A stretch of DNA of 64,000 bases from Rickettsiales bacterium (GCA_020630095.1 JAHDCD010000009.1:1-64000); one strand, 5' to 3'; shown: positions 24,180 through 33,520, counted from the first letter of the stretch. A program made the numbers and translations. Notes: generated from the sequence alone by a model not told the origin.

Positions 24180-25511
24180 TTAGAACCATTTTTTTACGTT
24201 TAATGAGAATTTACCAGCTTTTCCGCGTTTGTCCATAGAAGGTACATCACGCTGAGTTTTACCGGTGTATAATTGTCTTGGGCGACCGATTTTAAAGTCT
24301 TCATCGCCTAGCATTTCTTGCCATTGCGCTACCCAACCTGCAGTACGAGCCATTGCAAATATACCAGTATATATTTCTGGTGGAATGCCCATAGCTTCGT
24401 AAATAATGCCTGAGTAGAAGTCTACGTTCGGGAATAGTTTACGCTTAACGAAATATTCATCTTCTAATGCTATGCGCTCTAGCTCTTTAGCTAGTTTTAA
24501 TAGCGGGCTGTTAGTTATGCCAATTTCTTCTAGTACTTCATCGGCTGATGCTTTTAGTACTTTGGCGCGTGGGTCATAGTTTTTATATACGCGGTGACCG
24601 AAGCCCATTAGGCGGAATGGGTCGTTCTTATCTTTAGCGCGTTCAATAAATTCTGGGATTCTATCAACTGTGCCGATATTACGAAGCATGTTAATTACAG
24701 CTTCATTTGCGCCACCATGTGCAGGGCCCCAAAGTGATGAAATACCTGCTCCAATTGATGTAAACGGGTTAGCTTGCGATGATGATGCTAAGCGAACTGT
24801 TGATGTTGATGCGTTTTGTTCATGGTCGGCATGTAAGATTAAAATCTTCTCCATAGCGCGGGCCATAACAGGTGAAACTTTATATTTTTCGCATGGCGTT
24901 GCGAACATCATGTATAGGAAGTTTTCAGCGAAACCAAGGTCGTTCTGCGGATATATGAATGGCTGGTTCTTTGAATATTTATAAGCCATTGCGGTTAGCG
25001 TTGGCATTTTTGCAATTAAACGAACTGCCGCAGTATCACGCTGTTCTTCTTCAAAAATATCAATTGAATCTTGATAGAAGGCAGACATTGAAGCAACTGC
25101 GCCAACTAAAATTGCCATTGGGTGCGAACGGCGAGGGAAACCTTGATATAAAGTTTTGATCTGTTCGTTTACCATTGTGTGGTAAGTGATACGTTCGTTA
25201 AATTCTATGTTTTGCTTTTTATTAGGAAGGTCGCCGTAAAGTAATAGGTGGCAAACTTCTAGGAAATCACATTTATCTGCTAATTGCTCAATAGGGTAAC
25301 CGCGGTGAAGTAGCGTGCCTTTTGCGCCATCAATAAAGGTAATTTTACTTTCACATGCACTGGTAGACATAAAACCAGGGTCGTGCGTGAATACACCAGC
25401 CTGTTTGTATAGTTTTTGAACATCTATTACTTTTGCGCCTAAGGCCGCTTCTTGTATAGGGAGTTCGTAGGTTTTACCGTCTATTATTAATTGTGCTGTT
25501 TTCTCGGACAT
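24180..25511 (-). CDS. gltA: Citrate synthase
   Basis: Citrate synthase feeds acetyl-CoA into the TCA cycle. The 443-residue, type II-length protein has [12 protein letters not shown], the catalytic [16 protein letters not shown] and NVDFYSG aspartate region. It has the N-terminal extension of Gram-negative hexameric enzymes. A CtrA-like box with a TATTAA at the standard spacing lies upstream. Confidence 0.97.
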   Translation of the reverse strand: MSEKTAQLIIDGKTYELPIQEAALGAKVIDVQKLYKQAGVFTHDPGFMSTSACESKITFIDGAKGTLLHRGYPIEQLADKCDFLEVCHLLLYGDLPNKKQNIEFNERITYHTMVNEQIKTLYQGFPRRSHPMAILVGAVASMSAFYQDSIDIFEEEQRDTAAVRLIAKMPTLTAMAYKYSKNQPFIYPQNDLGFAENFLYMMFATPCEKYKVSPVMARAMEKILILHADHEQNASTSTVRLASSSQANPFTSIGAGISSLWGPAHGGANEAVINMLRNIGTVDRIPEFIERAKDKNDPFRLMGFGHRVYKNYDPRAKVLKASADEVLEEIGITNSPLLKLAKELERIALEDEYFVKRKLFPNVDFYSGIIYEAMGIPPEIYTGIFAMARTAGWVAQWQEMLGDEDFKIGRPRQLYTGKTQRDVPSMDKRGKAGKFSLNVKKWF

Positions 25512-25532
25512 GATTATAAAATTGATTAAAAA

Positions 25533-25564
25533 TTAATATCTAGCAATAGTTAAAATAAGATTAA
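25533..25564 (-). promoter_or_regulatory. Possible CtrA-like box and -10 for gltA
   Basis: On the minus strand TTAATCTTATTTTAAC (TTAA-N7-TTAAC) is followed 11 nt later by TATTAA. The spacing equals that of the surface-protein promoters. Because gltA is a housekeeping gene and the region is AT-rich, this may be coincidence. Confidence 0.35.
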
Positions 25565-25578
25565 TATATTTTAAAATT

Positions 25579-25929
25579 ATGAATAAAAAGACTTCATATG
25601 AAATAGGGGTTTCTGCGGAAGAGATGGCGGAAGAGTATATGTTCAATGAAGGTTATGTAACTATAGCAAAGCGCTTTAAAACTAAGTTCGGTGAGATTGA
25701 CTTAATATTACAAAAGGGTGAGCTTATAGTTTTTGCTGAAGTTAAGGCAAAATCGGGCGAGGCTGATTTTGAATTGATATCTAGAAGGCAACAGAAGCGC
25801 ATAATGGATTCTGCGAAGATTTTTATATCTGAGAATGAAGAATATAATGATTGCGATTTCTCGTTTGACGCTTTAATCATTAATTATCCAAATGAAGTTC
25901 ATCATGTTCCAAATGCTTTTCAAGAGTAA
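25579..25929 (+). CDS. yraN: YraN/UPF0102 family nuclease-fold protein
   Basis: The 116-residue protein has the YraN pattern of a PD-(D/E)XK nuclease fold: GVSAEEMAEEYMFNEGY, KTKFGEIDLI (Asp), and IVFAEVKAKSG (E-x-K). The family is widespread and predicted to act on nucleic acid, but its role is unproven. Its 3' end overlaps the start of the BON-domain lipoprotein. Confidence 0.87.
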   Translation: MNKKTSYEIGVSAEEMAEEYMFNEGYVTIAKRFKTKFGEIDLILQKGELIVFAEVKAKSGEADFELISRRQQKRIMDSAKIFISENEEYNDCDFSFDALIINYPNEVHHVPNAFQE

Positions 25930-26497
25930 AGTTTTAGCTACTATAATTTGTTTATTAACACTTTCATCATGTGCAACGCTGGCGAATAACGTTGTAACGC
26001 CAGTTAAAAGCATATTTCAAACGCGCTCGCTAGGTGCGGCTATAGACGATGTAGCGATAAGAAATGCTATTGAAGCTAAAATGGCTACCACAAATATTAG
26101 TATGTTTAACAAAGTATATGTTGATGTGCATAGAGGTAGAGTATTGCTTACGGGTAGAGTGTCTGAGCCAGAGCATAAAAATTTAGCTGCAGAAATTGCC
26201 AGTAGAACTGAAGATGTTTTAGAGGTGGTTAATGATGTTTTAGTAACAGAAGATATTAATAATCCTGCAAATTATATTGCGGATTCTATGTTAACAACTC
26301 AGGCTAAAAGTTTAATTTCAACTACGCTAGGTTTTAGTTCAATCAATTATACAATTCGTACACAAAGGGGTATTGTATATATAATTGGTGACGCGAGTTC
26401 TTCTGAAGAGCTTGCACAAGCGGTTGAAGCTATACGTGGTTTAGAAGGGGTTCGTGAAGTTAGAACATATGCAAAGGTAGCGAGGGTTAGTAATTAG
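25913..26497 (+). CDS. BON-domain lipoprotein
   Basis: The product has a lipoprotein signal (MLFKSKVLATIICLLTLSSC) and two BON domains, with RGRVLLTGRVSEPE and RGIVYIIGDASSSEE marking the conserved glycines. BON lipoproteins (OsmY/DolP type) sit in the outer membrane and bind phospholipid. In-frame ATGs at 25892 and 25904 would give seven or three extra residues and more overlap with yraN; 25913 gives the cleanest signal peptide. In Enterobacteria yraN and the BON protein YraP are also neighbours, which supports both calls. Confidence 0.83.
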   Translation: MLFKSKVLATIICLLTLSSCATLANNVVTPVKSIFQTRSLGAAIDDVAIRNAIEAKMATTNISMFNKVYVDVHRGRVLLTGRVSEPEHKNLAAEIASRTEDVLEVVNDVLVTEDINNPANYIADSMLTTQAKSLISTTLGFSSINYTIRTQRGIVYIIGDASSSEELAQAVEAIRGLEGVREVRTYAKVARVSN

Positions 26498-26518
26498 CGA
26501 GTGTTGGCGAGGGCTAGA
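26478..26518 (+). repeat. GCGAGG-type repeats across the BON/folP junction
   Basis: TAGCGAGGGT, TAGCGAGTGT and TGGCGAGGGC recur with small spacers, similar to the four units before nrdB (20444). Here the repeats encode the last residues of the lipoprotein and the first of FolP, including its probable GTG start. Confidence 0.55.
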
Positions 26519-27343
26519 AATACTCAATACATGGGAATTGTTAATGCAACGCCGGATAGTTTTTCTGATGGTGGTAAGTATTCTCCACTTCAACAAGTTA
26601 AAGAGCTAGTAAAGCAAGGTGCTAAGATAATTGATATTGGTGCGGAGTCTACGCGCCCGAACGCTACTGTTTTAACTGATGAGCAAGAGTGGGATAGGTT
26701 AAAAGATTTACTGCCCGAAGTGCGTAAGCAATTTTCGGATTTAATTATTTCGTTAGATTCATACAAGCCAGCAACCATTGAGAAGGCATTGCCATATATT
26801 GACATTATTAACGATGTTTCTGGTATGGAGAATGTTGAGATGATTGAGCTAGCTAGGGAATTTATCTCTACGCCTTGTCATCCCCGACTCGATCGGGGAT
26901 CTCGGGAAGATCCGTCAGGAGATTCCCGCGTACGCGGGAATGACATTATAGGAGGCAAGAAAGTTATCTTTATGCATAATTTAGGAGTGCCAGCGAATAA
27001 GGCAAAAATTGTGCAGGGGGATGTTGTAAAAGAAGTTTACAAATGGGGTAAGCGCAAGGTTAAGCAGTTGAAAAAGGCAGGTATTAAAAAAGAGAATATG
27101 ATATTCGATATCGGCATTGGCTTTGGTAAGGATGCCGAGCAGAGTTGGGAGTTAATTCGGAATATTAAGAAGTTCCAAAAATTGGGTGTAGAAATTCTGG
27201 TTGGTCATTCTAGGAAATCATTTTTAGAGCCTATTGCTGGCAACATGGCTGAAGGCAGGGATGTTGAAACCGCTACTATATCTAAATTATTAGAAGGAGA
27301 GGTTGATTATCTTAGAGTTCATAATTATAGCTTAAACAAATGA
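26501..27343 (+). CDS. folP: Dihydropteroate synthase with an in-frame palindrome insertion
   Basis: FolP joins pABA to dihydropterin pyrophosphate in folate synthesis. The 280-residue protein has MGIVNATPDSFSDGG, GAESTRPN, DSYKP, INDVSG, FDIGIGFGK and the final VGHSRKSFL. Residues about 126-148, between the INDVSG helix and the VIFMHNLG strand, are encoded by an inserted A'-type GTCATT palindrome, in a surface loop where related proteins have no such segment. The probable start is GTG 26501, since an ATG start at 26531 would remove the first strand. It overlaps the dnaQ-like gene by 4 nt. Confidence 0.93.
   Translation: MLARARNTQYMGIVNATPDSFSDGGKYSPLQQVKELVKQGAKIIDIGAESTRPNATVLTDEQEWDRLKDLLPEVRKQFSDLIISLDSYKPATIEKALPYIDIINDVSGMENVEMIELAREFISTPCHPRLDRGSREDPSGDSRVRGNDIIGGKKVIFMHNLGVPANKAKIVQGDVVKEVYKWGKRKVKQLKKAGIKKENMIFDIGIGFGKDAEQSWELIRNIKKFQKLGVEILVGHSRKSFLEPIAGNMAEGRDVETATISKLLEGEVDYLRVHNYSLNK
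26877..26944. repeat. GTCATT palindrome (family A') inside folP
   Basis: The 68-bp element has one hairpin CCCCGACTCGATCGGGG and another GATTCCCGCGTACGCGGGAATG, separated by a short linker. It equals in length and layout the intergenic copy at 61486-61553, in the opposite orientation. It is translated as PCHPRLDRGSRED then SGDSRVRGND. Confidence 0.88.
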
Positions 27344-28035
27344 GAGAGATTGTATTTGATACGGAGACAACTGGTTTATACGCCGATAAGGGCGATAGAG
27401 TAATTGAAATTGGTTGTGTTGAGATGGTGAACCGTGTTTGTACGGGGAATAATTATCATGTATATTTGAATGTTGATGTGGATATAAATCCTGAGGCGCA
27501 GAAAGTGCATGGTATCACAAAAGAATTCTTAAAAGATAAGCCGAAATTTGAAGATGTTGCTGAGGAGTTTTTAGAATATATTGGGGAGTCGGATTTAATT
27601 GCGCATAATGCTCAGTTTGATGTTGGCTTTATAAATGCGGAGCTGAAAAAATGGAATAGAGGTAAGCGTTTAAAGAATAAGATTATTGATACGCTTGTTA
27701 TTGCTCGTAAGAAATTCCCAGGGGCGAAGAATAATTTGGATGCGTTATGTAGACGCTTTAAGGTAGATAATACAGGGCGCGAGTTACATGGTGCATTGCT
27801 GGATTCGGAACTTTTGGCAGATGTTTATGTTGAGCTATTAGGTGGTAGGCAGATTGGTATTAATTTGGCTAACCAAGTTGCTGGTTCAAATGATAATGCA
27901 CGGCAGGTGCAGCAGGAAGTTGTTGCGGGCGAGTTTAAGAATTATCAATTAACGGAAGAAGAAATTAAGGCTCATAAAGAATTTGTAGAAAAAATAGAAA
28001 ATTCAATTTGGGAAAGATATTATAAAGAGGGGTAA
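27340..28035 (+). CDS. dnaQ: DNA polymerase III epsilon subunit (3'-5' exonuclease)
   Basis: Epsilon is the proofreading exonuclease of the replicative polymerase. The 231-residue product has the DEDDh residues: FDTETTG (D7, E9), NAQFDVGF and HGALLDSELLADVY. The C-terminal tail beyond residue 185 is where epsilon binds the alpha subunit. Its ATGA overlaps the folP stop, so the two are coupled. Confidence 0.93.
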   Translation: MREIVFDTETTGLYADKGDRVIEIGCVEMVNRVCTGNNYHVYLNVDVDINPEAQKVHGITKEFLKDKPKFEDVAEEFLEYIGESDLIAHNAQFDVGFINAELKKWNRGKRLKNKIIDTLVIARKKFPGAKNNLDALCRRFKVDNTGRELHGALLDSELLADVYVELLGGRQIGINLANQVAGSNDNARQVQQEVVAGEFKNYQLTEEEIKAHKEFVEKIENSIWERYYKEG

Positions 28036-28054
28036 AAGGGTAAAAGTTAGTTTC

Positions 28055-28147
28055 GTCATTGCGAGGAGGGCGAAGCCTGACGAAGCAATCCAGTGATACT
28101 TATAGATTTCTGGATCGCCGCGGTCGCTAAAGTTCCCTCGTGATGAC
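28055..28147. repeat. GTCATT palindromic repeat, family A
   Basis: The element runs from GTCATTGCGAGGAGGG to CTCGTGATGAC with inner AAGCAATCCAG / CTGGATCGCC pairing. It fills the gap between the dnaQ-like gene and pmbA. Confidence 0.8.
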
Positions 28148-28162
28148 AAATTATATATAATT

Positions 28163-29509
28163 ATGAAACATAAATACGAAAAATTAGCTTGTGAATTACT
28201 TGATAAGGCAAAGGTAGCAGGGGCGAATAAAGCTGATGTTATTGCTTATGAGAGTCAAAATATAAATGTTAGGACACGCTTAACTGAGCTTGAGACATTA
28301 GAAAGCAATGAATCACTTGGTTTGGCATTGCGTGTGTTTGTTGAAAATACAGAGGGTTATAAACAAGCGGTTGTATCTACTAATGATGAAACGGAAGTGG
28401 ATAGTTTAGTTGAGCGTGTAATGGCGATGGCTAAATATTCTACGCCGGATAAATTTATCGATTTAGCGGATGCATCTTTATTCCCAAAGGATTTACCAGA
28501 ATTAGATTTATGTGATGAAGATGGTGGAGTTTCAGCGGAATATTTACAAAAGGCTGCGGCGGAATGTGAACAAGCGGCTATGGATGTTAAAGGTATTACA
28601 AATTCAGAAGGGGCAGATGCTGCGTATGGTTATTCGCACGGTTTAATTGCTTCATCTGAAGGGTTTATAGATGACAGTAGGTCATCAATTTATTCTGTTT
28701 CAGCTTCAGTAATTGCTGGTGAAGGCGATGAAATGCAGACCGATTATGATTATCATTTAGCGAGGCATTTAGAAGATTTGAAATCTGCGGCAGAAGTGGG
28801 TAGATTAGCGGCAGAAAAAACAGTTAAGAAGATGAATCCTAAAAAGGTGGAGTCTGCTACGGTGCCAGTAATATTTGATAGAGATTTAGCGGGATCAATT
28901 TTAGGTTCGTTATCTTCCGCGGTTAATGGTGCGGTGGTTGCTAAAGGTACTAGTTTTTTAGCGGATAAGAAAGGCGAGCAAATATTTGCTAAGGGTATTA
29001 ATATTATTGATAACCCGCACGTTAAGCGTGGTGTTGGTTCAAGCTGTTTTGATAGTGAGTGCGTGGCACAAGAAGCATTTAATATTGTTGAAGATGGCGT
29101 TCTGAAGAACTGGCTACTAGATATTCGTTCTGCAAATAAAATGGGTGTGCAAACTAATGGCCGTGCTAGCCGTGGTTTAGGTTCTGCACCTAGGCCGGCA
29201 TCTTCTAACATGTATATGGAAAATGGTAAGATCAGCCTTGATGAGCTTATTGCGGATATTAAAGATGGCTTCTATGTTACTGATGCTTTTGGTATGGGGA
29301 TTAATGGTGTTACGGGTGATTATAGCCAAGGTGCAAGTGGTTTTTGGATTGAAAATGGTAAGTTAACTTATGCGGTTTCTGAGGTTACTATTGCATCTAA
29401 CTTACTTGATATGTTTGCTAATATTATCCCAGCTAATGACCTTAAAATGGAGCGCTCAAAAAATTCACCTTCGTTATTCATTAAAGAAATGACAGTTGCT
29501 GGCGCTTAA
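28163..29509 (+). CDS. pmbA: TldE/PmbA family protein
   Basis: PmbA (TldE) pairs with TldD to form a metalloprotease that degrades unfolded or modified peptides. The 448-residue protein shows SLGLALRVFVENTEGYKQA, SSEGFIDDSRSSIY, PVIFDRDLAGSILGSLSSA, RGVGSSCFDSECV and the late MGINGVTGDYSQGASGFWIE. As expected for the TldE subunit, no HExxxH zinc motif is present. TldD is not in this window. The 3' end overlaps the convergent tpsB-like gene by 4 nt. Confidence 0.93.
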   Translation: MKHKYEKLACELLDKAKVAGANKADVIAYESQNINVRTRLTELETLESNESLGLALRVFVENTEGYKQAVVSTNDETEVDSLVERVMAMAKYSTPDKFIDLADASLFPKDLPELDLCDEDGGVSAEYLQKAAAECEQAAMDVKGITNSEGADAAYGYSHGLIASSEGFIDDSRSSIYSVSASVIAGEGDEMQTDYDYHLARHLEDLKSAAEVGRLAAEKTVKKMNPKKVESATVPVIFDRDLAGSILGSLSSAVNGAVVAKGTSFLADKKGEQIFAKGINIIDNPHVKRGVGSSCFDSECVAQEAFNIVEDGVLKNWLLDIRSANKMGVQTNGRASRGLGSAPRPASSNMYMENGKISLDELIADIKDGFYVTDAFGMGINGVTGDYSQGASGFWIENGKLTYAVSEVTIASNLLDMFANIIPANDLKMERSKNSPSLFIKEMTVAGA

Positions 29510-31137
29510 AACTCTTGTTTGATTTTGAAATTTAGGTGAGAGCTGGGAACGTCAGGGTCTTGGTATGTACCGATTGGGAAGCCAAGGTTAAGTTCTAACT
29601 TTGTGGCATTGTCGCCGATGAATTTTAATTTATTAGATGACTTAATACCCCATGAGCTTGCGCTGTCATCTGCTAGTGAAATTTGAGAATTATCGTTAGT
29701 GCTTACTGCGCCGTAATCATAAAATATACCAGCATTTAATTTGTATTTATCATTTTTAAAGTAATCGTAATCAACCTCTAGCGATGCGGTATAACCGGAT
29801 TCACCTGAAGCTAGTATTCTATCAAACCCGCGAACAGTAGACTTGCCACCAATGGAGAATAAGTCTGATGATAATAGTAGGTTAGGGCTATATTGGCCAA
29901 AAGATGATACGCCTAAATTTAGCTTATCTGTAATAGCATTCTGAGCAAATAGGTAATAAGAGATTATATCAGGATCAGCTTCGGCATTGGTTAATGAGCT
30001 ATTTGAAGCGTCAAATTTAGAGAGTAATTCTATACCTTTTTCATAGCGTAAATTGGCAAAGCCGTAGAAATATTTACCCACAGGTGTTTTGTCGGTAAAA
30101 TAGGAAGCATCTGCTTCTACAAATATTTTATCGCGTTTATCGGTTATTGAAAGGCCTGTAGATGTTTCAGAGTTATCACGATAGCCGTTTGTACCGATAG
30201 CGCCTGTTAATTCAAATTCATCAGTTTTTATAAAGTCTTTTCTTATACCAGAGTTAAAGCTAATAAACTCACCTTCTTCTTCTCCTGCGGTAAAGGTAAG
30301 ATCGCGCTTGGAGCGGTTATATACATAGTCTGCATAGGACCTAATGCCCCAGTATGGAGTTGGCATTTCATAACTTAATGCCACAGTTTGGGAATCTTGA
30401 TTGGTTGCGTTTATATCAACTTCATATTTACCACCAAAGCCTAGTAAATTTTGAAATTCTGCACCAGCGCGGAAGTTAGCATCGCCTGATGTTACGGATA
30501 GGTGGTTATCAACCTGTAAATAAAACTCAGGTTCGCGGTCGTTCTTTACAGAATAAATAACGGCGCGTTTATTAGGATCTTCAGCATCATTTACAAGTTC
30601 GTAATCTGCAGAAATTCCATAAAATTCTTTTAGTTTATCTTTTGTATATTCTAGGCGGTCGGTATCAATTTGTTTACCTATCATGGTTTTAGCATTGCCC
30701 ATTTGCATTTTTGCCATGCCATTCCATACAGAAGATTTATTATCTAGTTTTACCGCGTTAATAATAAAATGATTAAGCTTAAGGGCTAAAATACCTTGGT
30801 TTGCGTATTTTGTAACATATTCAACACCACCTTCAGATGTACCAAGTGCCTTATTAAGTTGGTTTAGCTGTTTTAGAAATTTTATAAGGTCGGAATCTTT
30901 TAGTGTTCTACCTTTATATGATTCGAAAAGCTTATTACTGGCAGATATTAACTTTTGATCTTTTGTATTTGTATAAGCTAAACGAGTGTATTTTTTATTT
31001 TCTAACTCAATTACTTGAAATAGTAATTTTTCAATTTCTTTAGGAATCGCTTGCTGAGCGTAGGTTTTAACGCTTGATATAAGTATAAGTACTGCTAAAA
31101 GCAGTGGCCCTAGTATGTTAGTTAACCCAATTCTCAC
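29506..31137 (-). CDS. TpsB/ShlB-FhaC type outer-membrane transporter
   Basis: The 543-residue protein has a signal peptide (cleavage after TYA), a helical/POTRA-type periplasmic part to about residue 220, and a C-terminal 16-strand-type barrel. The barrel motif SIGGKSTVRGFD, with VRGF, is the signature of the Omp85/TpsB superfamily, and the last residue is Phe. TpsB proteins export large TpsA exoproteins. No adjacent TpsA was recognised, so BamA/TamA-like roles remain possible. It starts at GTG 31137, 7 nt after a TATACT, implying a leaderless mRNA under a CtrA-like box. Confidence 0.82.
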   Translation of the reverse strand: MRIGLTNILGPLLLAVLILISSVKTYAQQAIPKEIEKLLFQVIELENKKYTRLAYTNTKDQKLISASNKLFESYKGRTLKDSDLIKFLKQLNQLNKALGTSEGGVEYVTKYANQGILALKLNHFIINAVKLDNKSSVWNGMAKMQMGNAKTMIGKQIDTDRLEYTKDKLKEFYGISADYELVNDAEDPNKRAVIYSVKNDREPEFYLQVDNHLSVTSGDANFRAGAEFQNLLGFGGKYEVDINATNQDSQTVALSYEMPTPYWGIRSYADYVYNRSKRDLTFTAGEEEGEFISFNSGIRKDFIKTDEFELTGAIGTNGYRDNSETSTGLSITDKRDKIFVEADASYFTDKTPVGKYFYGFANLRYEKGIELLSKFDASNSSLTNAEADPDIISYYLFAQNAITDKLNLGVSSFGQYSPNLLLSSDLFSIGGKSTVRGFDRILASGESGYTASLEVDYDYFKNDKYKLNAGIFYDYGAVSTNDNSQISLADDSASSWGIKSSNKLKFIGDNATKLELNLGFPIGTYQDPDVPSSHLNFKIKQEF

Positions 31138-31144
31138 AATTTTT

Positions 31145-31176
31145 AGTATATGAAAGGGGGTTTAATAAAAGATTAA
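31145..31176 (-). promoter_or_regulatory. CtrA-like box and -10 for the TpsB gene
   Basis: On the minus strand TTAATCTTTTATTAA (31176-31162), 11 nt, TATACT (31150-31145), 7 nt, then the GTG start codon. This is the full architecture of the window's leaderless surface-protein promoters. Confidence 0.62.
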
Positions 31177-31219
31177 GAAAATTAAATTTTTTACAGTTAA
31201 GTTGATTATTTTGGTTTTG

Positions 31220-31252
31220 TTAACGAATGCTTAATCTTTTTTGTGTTAGTGT
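31220..31252 (+). promoter_or_regulatory. CtrA-like box and -10 for the coiled-coil protein
   Basis: TTAACGAATGCTTAA (31220-31234) is followed after 12 nt by TAGTGT (31247-31252), a weak -10. It is divergent from the TpsB promoter in the same 139-bp gap. The mRNA would have a short leader with GGAG before the ATG at 31277. Confidence 0.55.
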
Positions 31253-31276
31253 AGCTATAGAGTTTGGAGATAAATT

Positions 31277-32083
31277 ATGAAAAGATTATTAATAACAGCA
31301 TCAATCGCAATTTTAACAGTAACAGCATCCGTTTCAGCAGCATCTTTAGATGATAGAAGGGCATTAATTATGCAGAAGTGGGATAGTCTATCAGATGAAG
31401 CAAAGTCTGATATGGTAGATACAGCGCGTGAAAAATCACAAACGCGTAGTGAAGTTAGAAAGGAGCGCTTAACTAGAATACGTGAACAGGTGAAAGCTTA
31501 TGAGCCTGTGTTTAGAGAATTAGAGTCTGATGAACTAGTGCAAGATTTACGTAGAGTAATTAATGAAGAGAAGGCACGTGAGGATTCAAAAGTTGCTGAA
31601 TTAATTAAGGAATTTGAACCTAGAGCAGAAAATATTGCCAAGGAAATTAGGGATGTAATAAACTCTGAAGGTGAAATAGATATACCAGAAATTGAACAAA
31701 TTATTGCAGACGTAAAATTACCAGAAATTAAAGATAAAAATGGTGAGGTGATAGAAAACCCTGTTGCTAGAGAAATAGTGCGTGATTTAGTTGAGCAAGA
31801 AGTTAAAGAAACTGTTGATGTTGAAAGTTTAAAACAAGATCTTGAGGATGTAAAAGTTGCAATTCAAGAGCGTGATGAAGAAAAACTTGAAGAAGTTAAA
31901 GAGCGTCTTGAGCAAGAAATTCAACAAGAAAAAATTGAGGAAGTTCGTACTCAGTTGGAAGATAGAATACCTGAATTAAAGGATAGACGTGAAGAAGTTG
32001 ATGAATTAGTTGAGCGCTTAGAGCCTTTAGTTAAAGAGCATAAAGAGAGAATTTTAGGTGAAATTCTTCAGAGTTTTAACTAA
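31277..32083 (+). CDS. Secreted Glu/Lys-rich coiled-coil protein
   Basis: I do not recognise the family. The 268-residue product has a clear signal peptide (cleavage near VSA-AS), then an almost wholly helical, highly charged sequence rich in Glu, Arg and Lys with heptad-like spacing, suggesting extended coiled coils. There is no C-terminal membrane anchor. It stands alone between a CtrA-like promoter and a strong terminator. A periplasmic spacer or scaffold is conceivable; function is unknown. Confidence 0.85.
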   Translation: MKRLLITASIAILTVTASVSAASLDDRRALIMQKWDSLSDEAKSDMVDTAREKSQTRSEVRKERLTRIREQVKAYEPVFRELESDELVQDLRRVINEEKAREDSKVAELIKEFEPRAENIAKEIRDVINSEGEIDIPEIEQIIADVKLPEIKDKNGEVIENPVAREIVRDLVEQEVKETVDVESLKQDLEDVKVAIQERDEEKLEEVKERLEQEIQQEKIEEVRTQLEDRIPELKDRREEVDELVERLEPLVKEHKERILGEILQSFN

Positions 32084-32113
32084 AAACTAATTGTAATTTT
32101 TTATATTACAGAG

Positions 32114-32142
32114 AAAAAGCCCGCTTTTAGTGGGCTTTTTTG
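32114..32142 (+). terminator. Rho-independent terminator
   Basis: AAAAAGCCCGC, loop TTTTA, GTGGGCTTTTTT forms a stem with T tract after the coiled-coil gene. Its stem is nearly identical to the rpsP terminator. Confidence 0.93.
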
Positions 32143-32148
32143 TGTAAG

Positions 32149-32350
32149 GGGTGGAAAATATTCCACCCCCAAGTAAACCTCTATAATCAAATGTTTCGAT
32201 TATAAACTATTAGGATAGAAGCAGACTTTACAGTCTCACTTCATACTTAACCTTGTTAAGATAGGACTCACGTATCGTATGTCCCACGAGGCTTAATCTA
32301 TCTACAATATTATATGCAATTTTGATGCCAAGTTTAGGATACAGCCTAAA
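32149..32350. other. Multi-hairpin intergenic segment
   Basis: Several hairpins follow in series: GGTGGAA/TTCCACC (32150-32166), TATAATC/GATTATA (32182-32204), GAAG-AGACT/AGTCT-CTTC (32218-32242), GGAC/GTCC (32264-32284) and TTTAGG/CCTAAA (32333-32350). No coding frame is evident. It could be an unidentified small RNA or the 3' region of the minus-strand operon ending at 32360. No known RNA family was recognised. Confidence 0.4.
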
Positions 32351-32359
32351 TTAATGAAG

Positions 32360-33520
32360 TTATTTAGAAGTAAACTTACCATTATTTAAGGTAAGCTTAG
32401 GGTAGTTGCGTTCTATAAGGCCGTTTAATCCGAAGCGGAATTTGCCTGTAACACCATTGAAACCTTTAGATGAAATGAAGTCAGTAAAGATTAGTTCTTT
32501 ACGGCCAAGCTCTTCGGACATTGTTAAAACTAATGCCACAGCATCGTAAGCAATAGATGATGCTATATATGGAATTGAGCCATAATTTTTATGGTATTCA
32601 AGTTGGTATTTTTCAACACTCATTACGCTAGGTGCAGAAATTTGAGATTTTTCTAAGGATGTTTGCCCTAGAGTTTTTGCATCGAACCATAAGCCAGAAC
32701 CAATAACTTGAATATCAGCTAAATCGCCTTGTGATAAAATATCAGAGAAGAACTTTAAATTTTTAGCGCCATCAGGAAAGATTATCGCCGTTTTATTATT
32801 AAGCTTTTTATGTTCGCGTAGAATTTGAACTATTTTATCTTTTGCGCCGGTTGTTGGTTGATCCAGTTTTATTTTATTAAGTAGTTGGATTTTACTTTGC
32901 CACGGGTTTTTACTAAACCATTTATAATCGTTATAAACATCGCGGTACGCTTTTAATGATAAATCGTATAAGCCTTGATGGAATGAAACTATTGAGAAGT
33001 TTGTAATGCCAGATTCAACCGCTTCTTTTATAGAATCCTTTAGCTGTTTTGTTGGGCGGTAGCCAATTGTAAGAATGCCTTTTGATGCTAAGGCATCATT
33101 GTTAGAAAATGAAATAAATGGAACTCTAGTGCCATTTTTTGTGGTTATATAATCATTAACTTTTAATGAATTTGCTGCGGATAATGTGCCAACTAAAACA
33201 TTTACGCCATCATCGATAGCTTTTTGTACAGCGCCGGTAACAGATTCAGTAGTATCGTATAATTTTACAATTTGGCTATAGCGAGAATCGTATAAGCCAC
33301 GCAAGTTGGTGTCCTTCTTTATTGGGTCTGAGTCGTAATTATAAACTGCAAGCACCGCAGAGTTTACAAGAGGCATTACTACGTCCTGTAAGCTTTCATT
33401 TTTTACAGGTAAAAGTAAGCCAATTTTAATGTTGTTAGCAATTGGGCTTAATGGTTTTTCTAACATATCAGCCTTAGCTAAGGCTGGCAATAGAAGTAAT
33501 ATTGTTAGTAAAATTCTCAT
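32360..33520 (-). CDS. Periplasmic binding protein (LpoA-like/penicillin-binding protein activator)
   Basis: The 386-residue product has a signal peptide and a type I periplasmic binding fold (Peripla_BP_6): IKIGLLLPVKNE at the start, NVLVGTLSAANSLKVND, TFVPFISFSNN-like strand, and IPYIASSIAYDAVALVL late. Alphaproteobacterial relatives are annotated as penicillin-binding protein activators, though ABC-type solute binding is an alternative. No transporter genes are adjacent. It overlaps the upstream histidine kinase gene by 4 nt, so the two may be functionally linked, for example as a ligand sensor. Confidence 0.72.
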   Translation of the reverse strand: MRILLTILLLLPALAKADMLEKPLSPIANNIKIGLLLPVKNESLQDVVMPLVNSAVLAVYNYDSDPIKKDTNLRGLYDSRYSQIVKLYDTTESVTGAVQKAIDDGVNVLVGTLSAANSLKVNDYITTKNGTRVPFISFSNNDALASKGILTIGYRPTKQLKDSIKEAVESGITNFSIVSFHQGLYDLSLKAYRDVYNDYKWFSKNPWQSKIQLLNKIKLDQPTTGAKDKIVQILREHKKLNNKTAIIFPDGAKNLKFFSDILSQGDLADIQVIGSGLWFDAKTLGQTSLEKSQISAPSVMSVEKYQLEYHKNYGSIPYIASSIAYDAVALVLTMSEELGRKELIFTDFISSKGFNGVTGKFRFGLNGLIERNYPKLTLNNGKFTSK

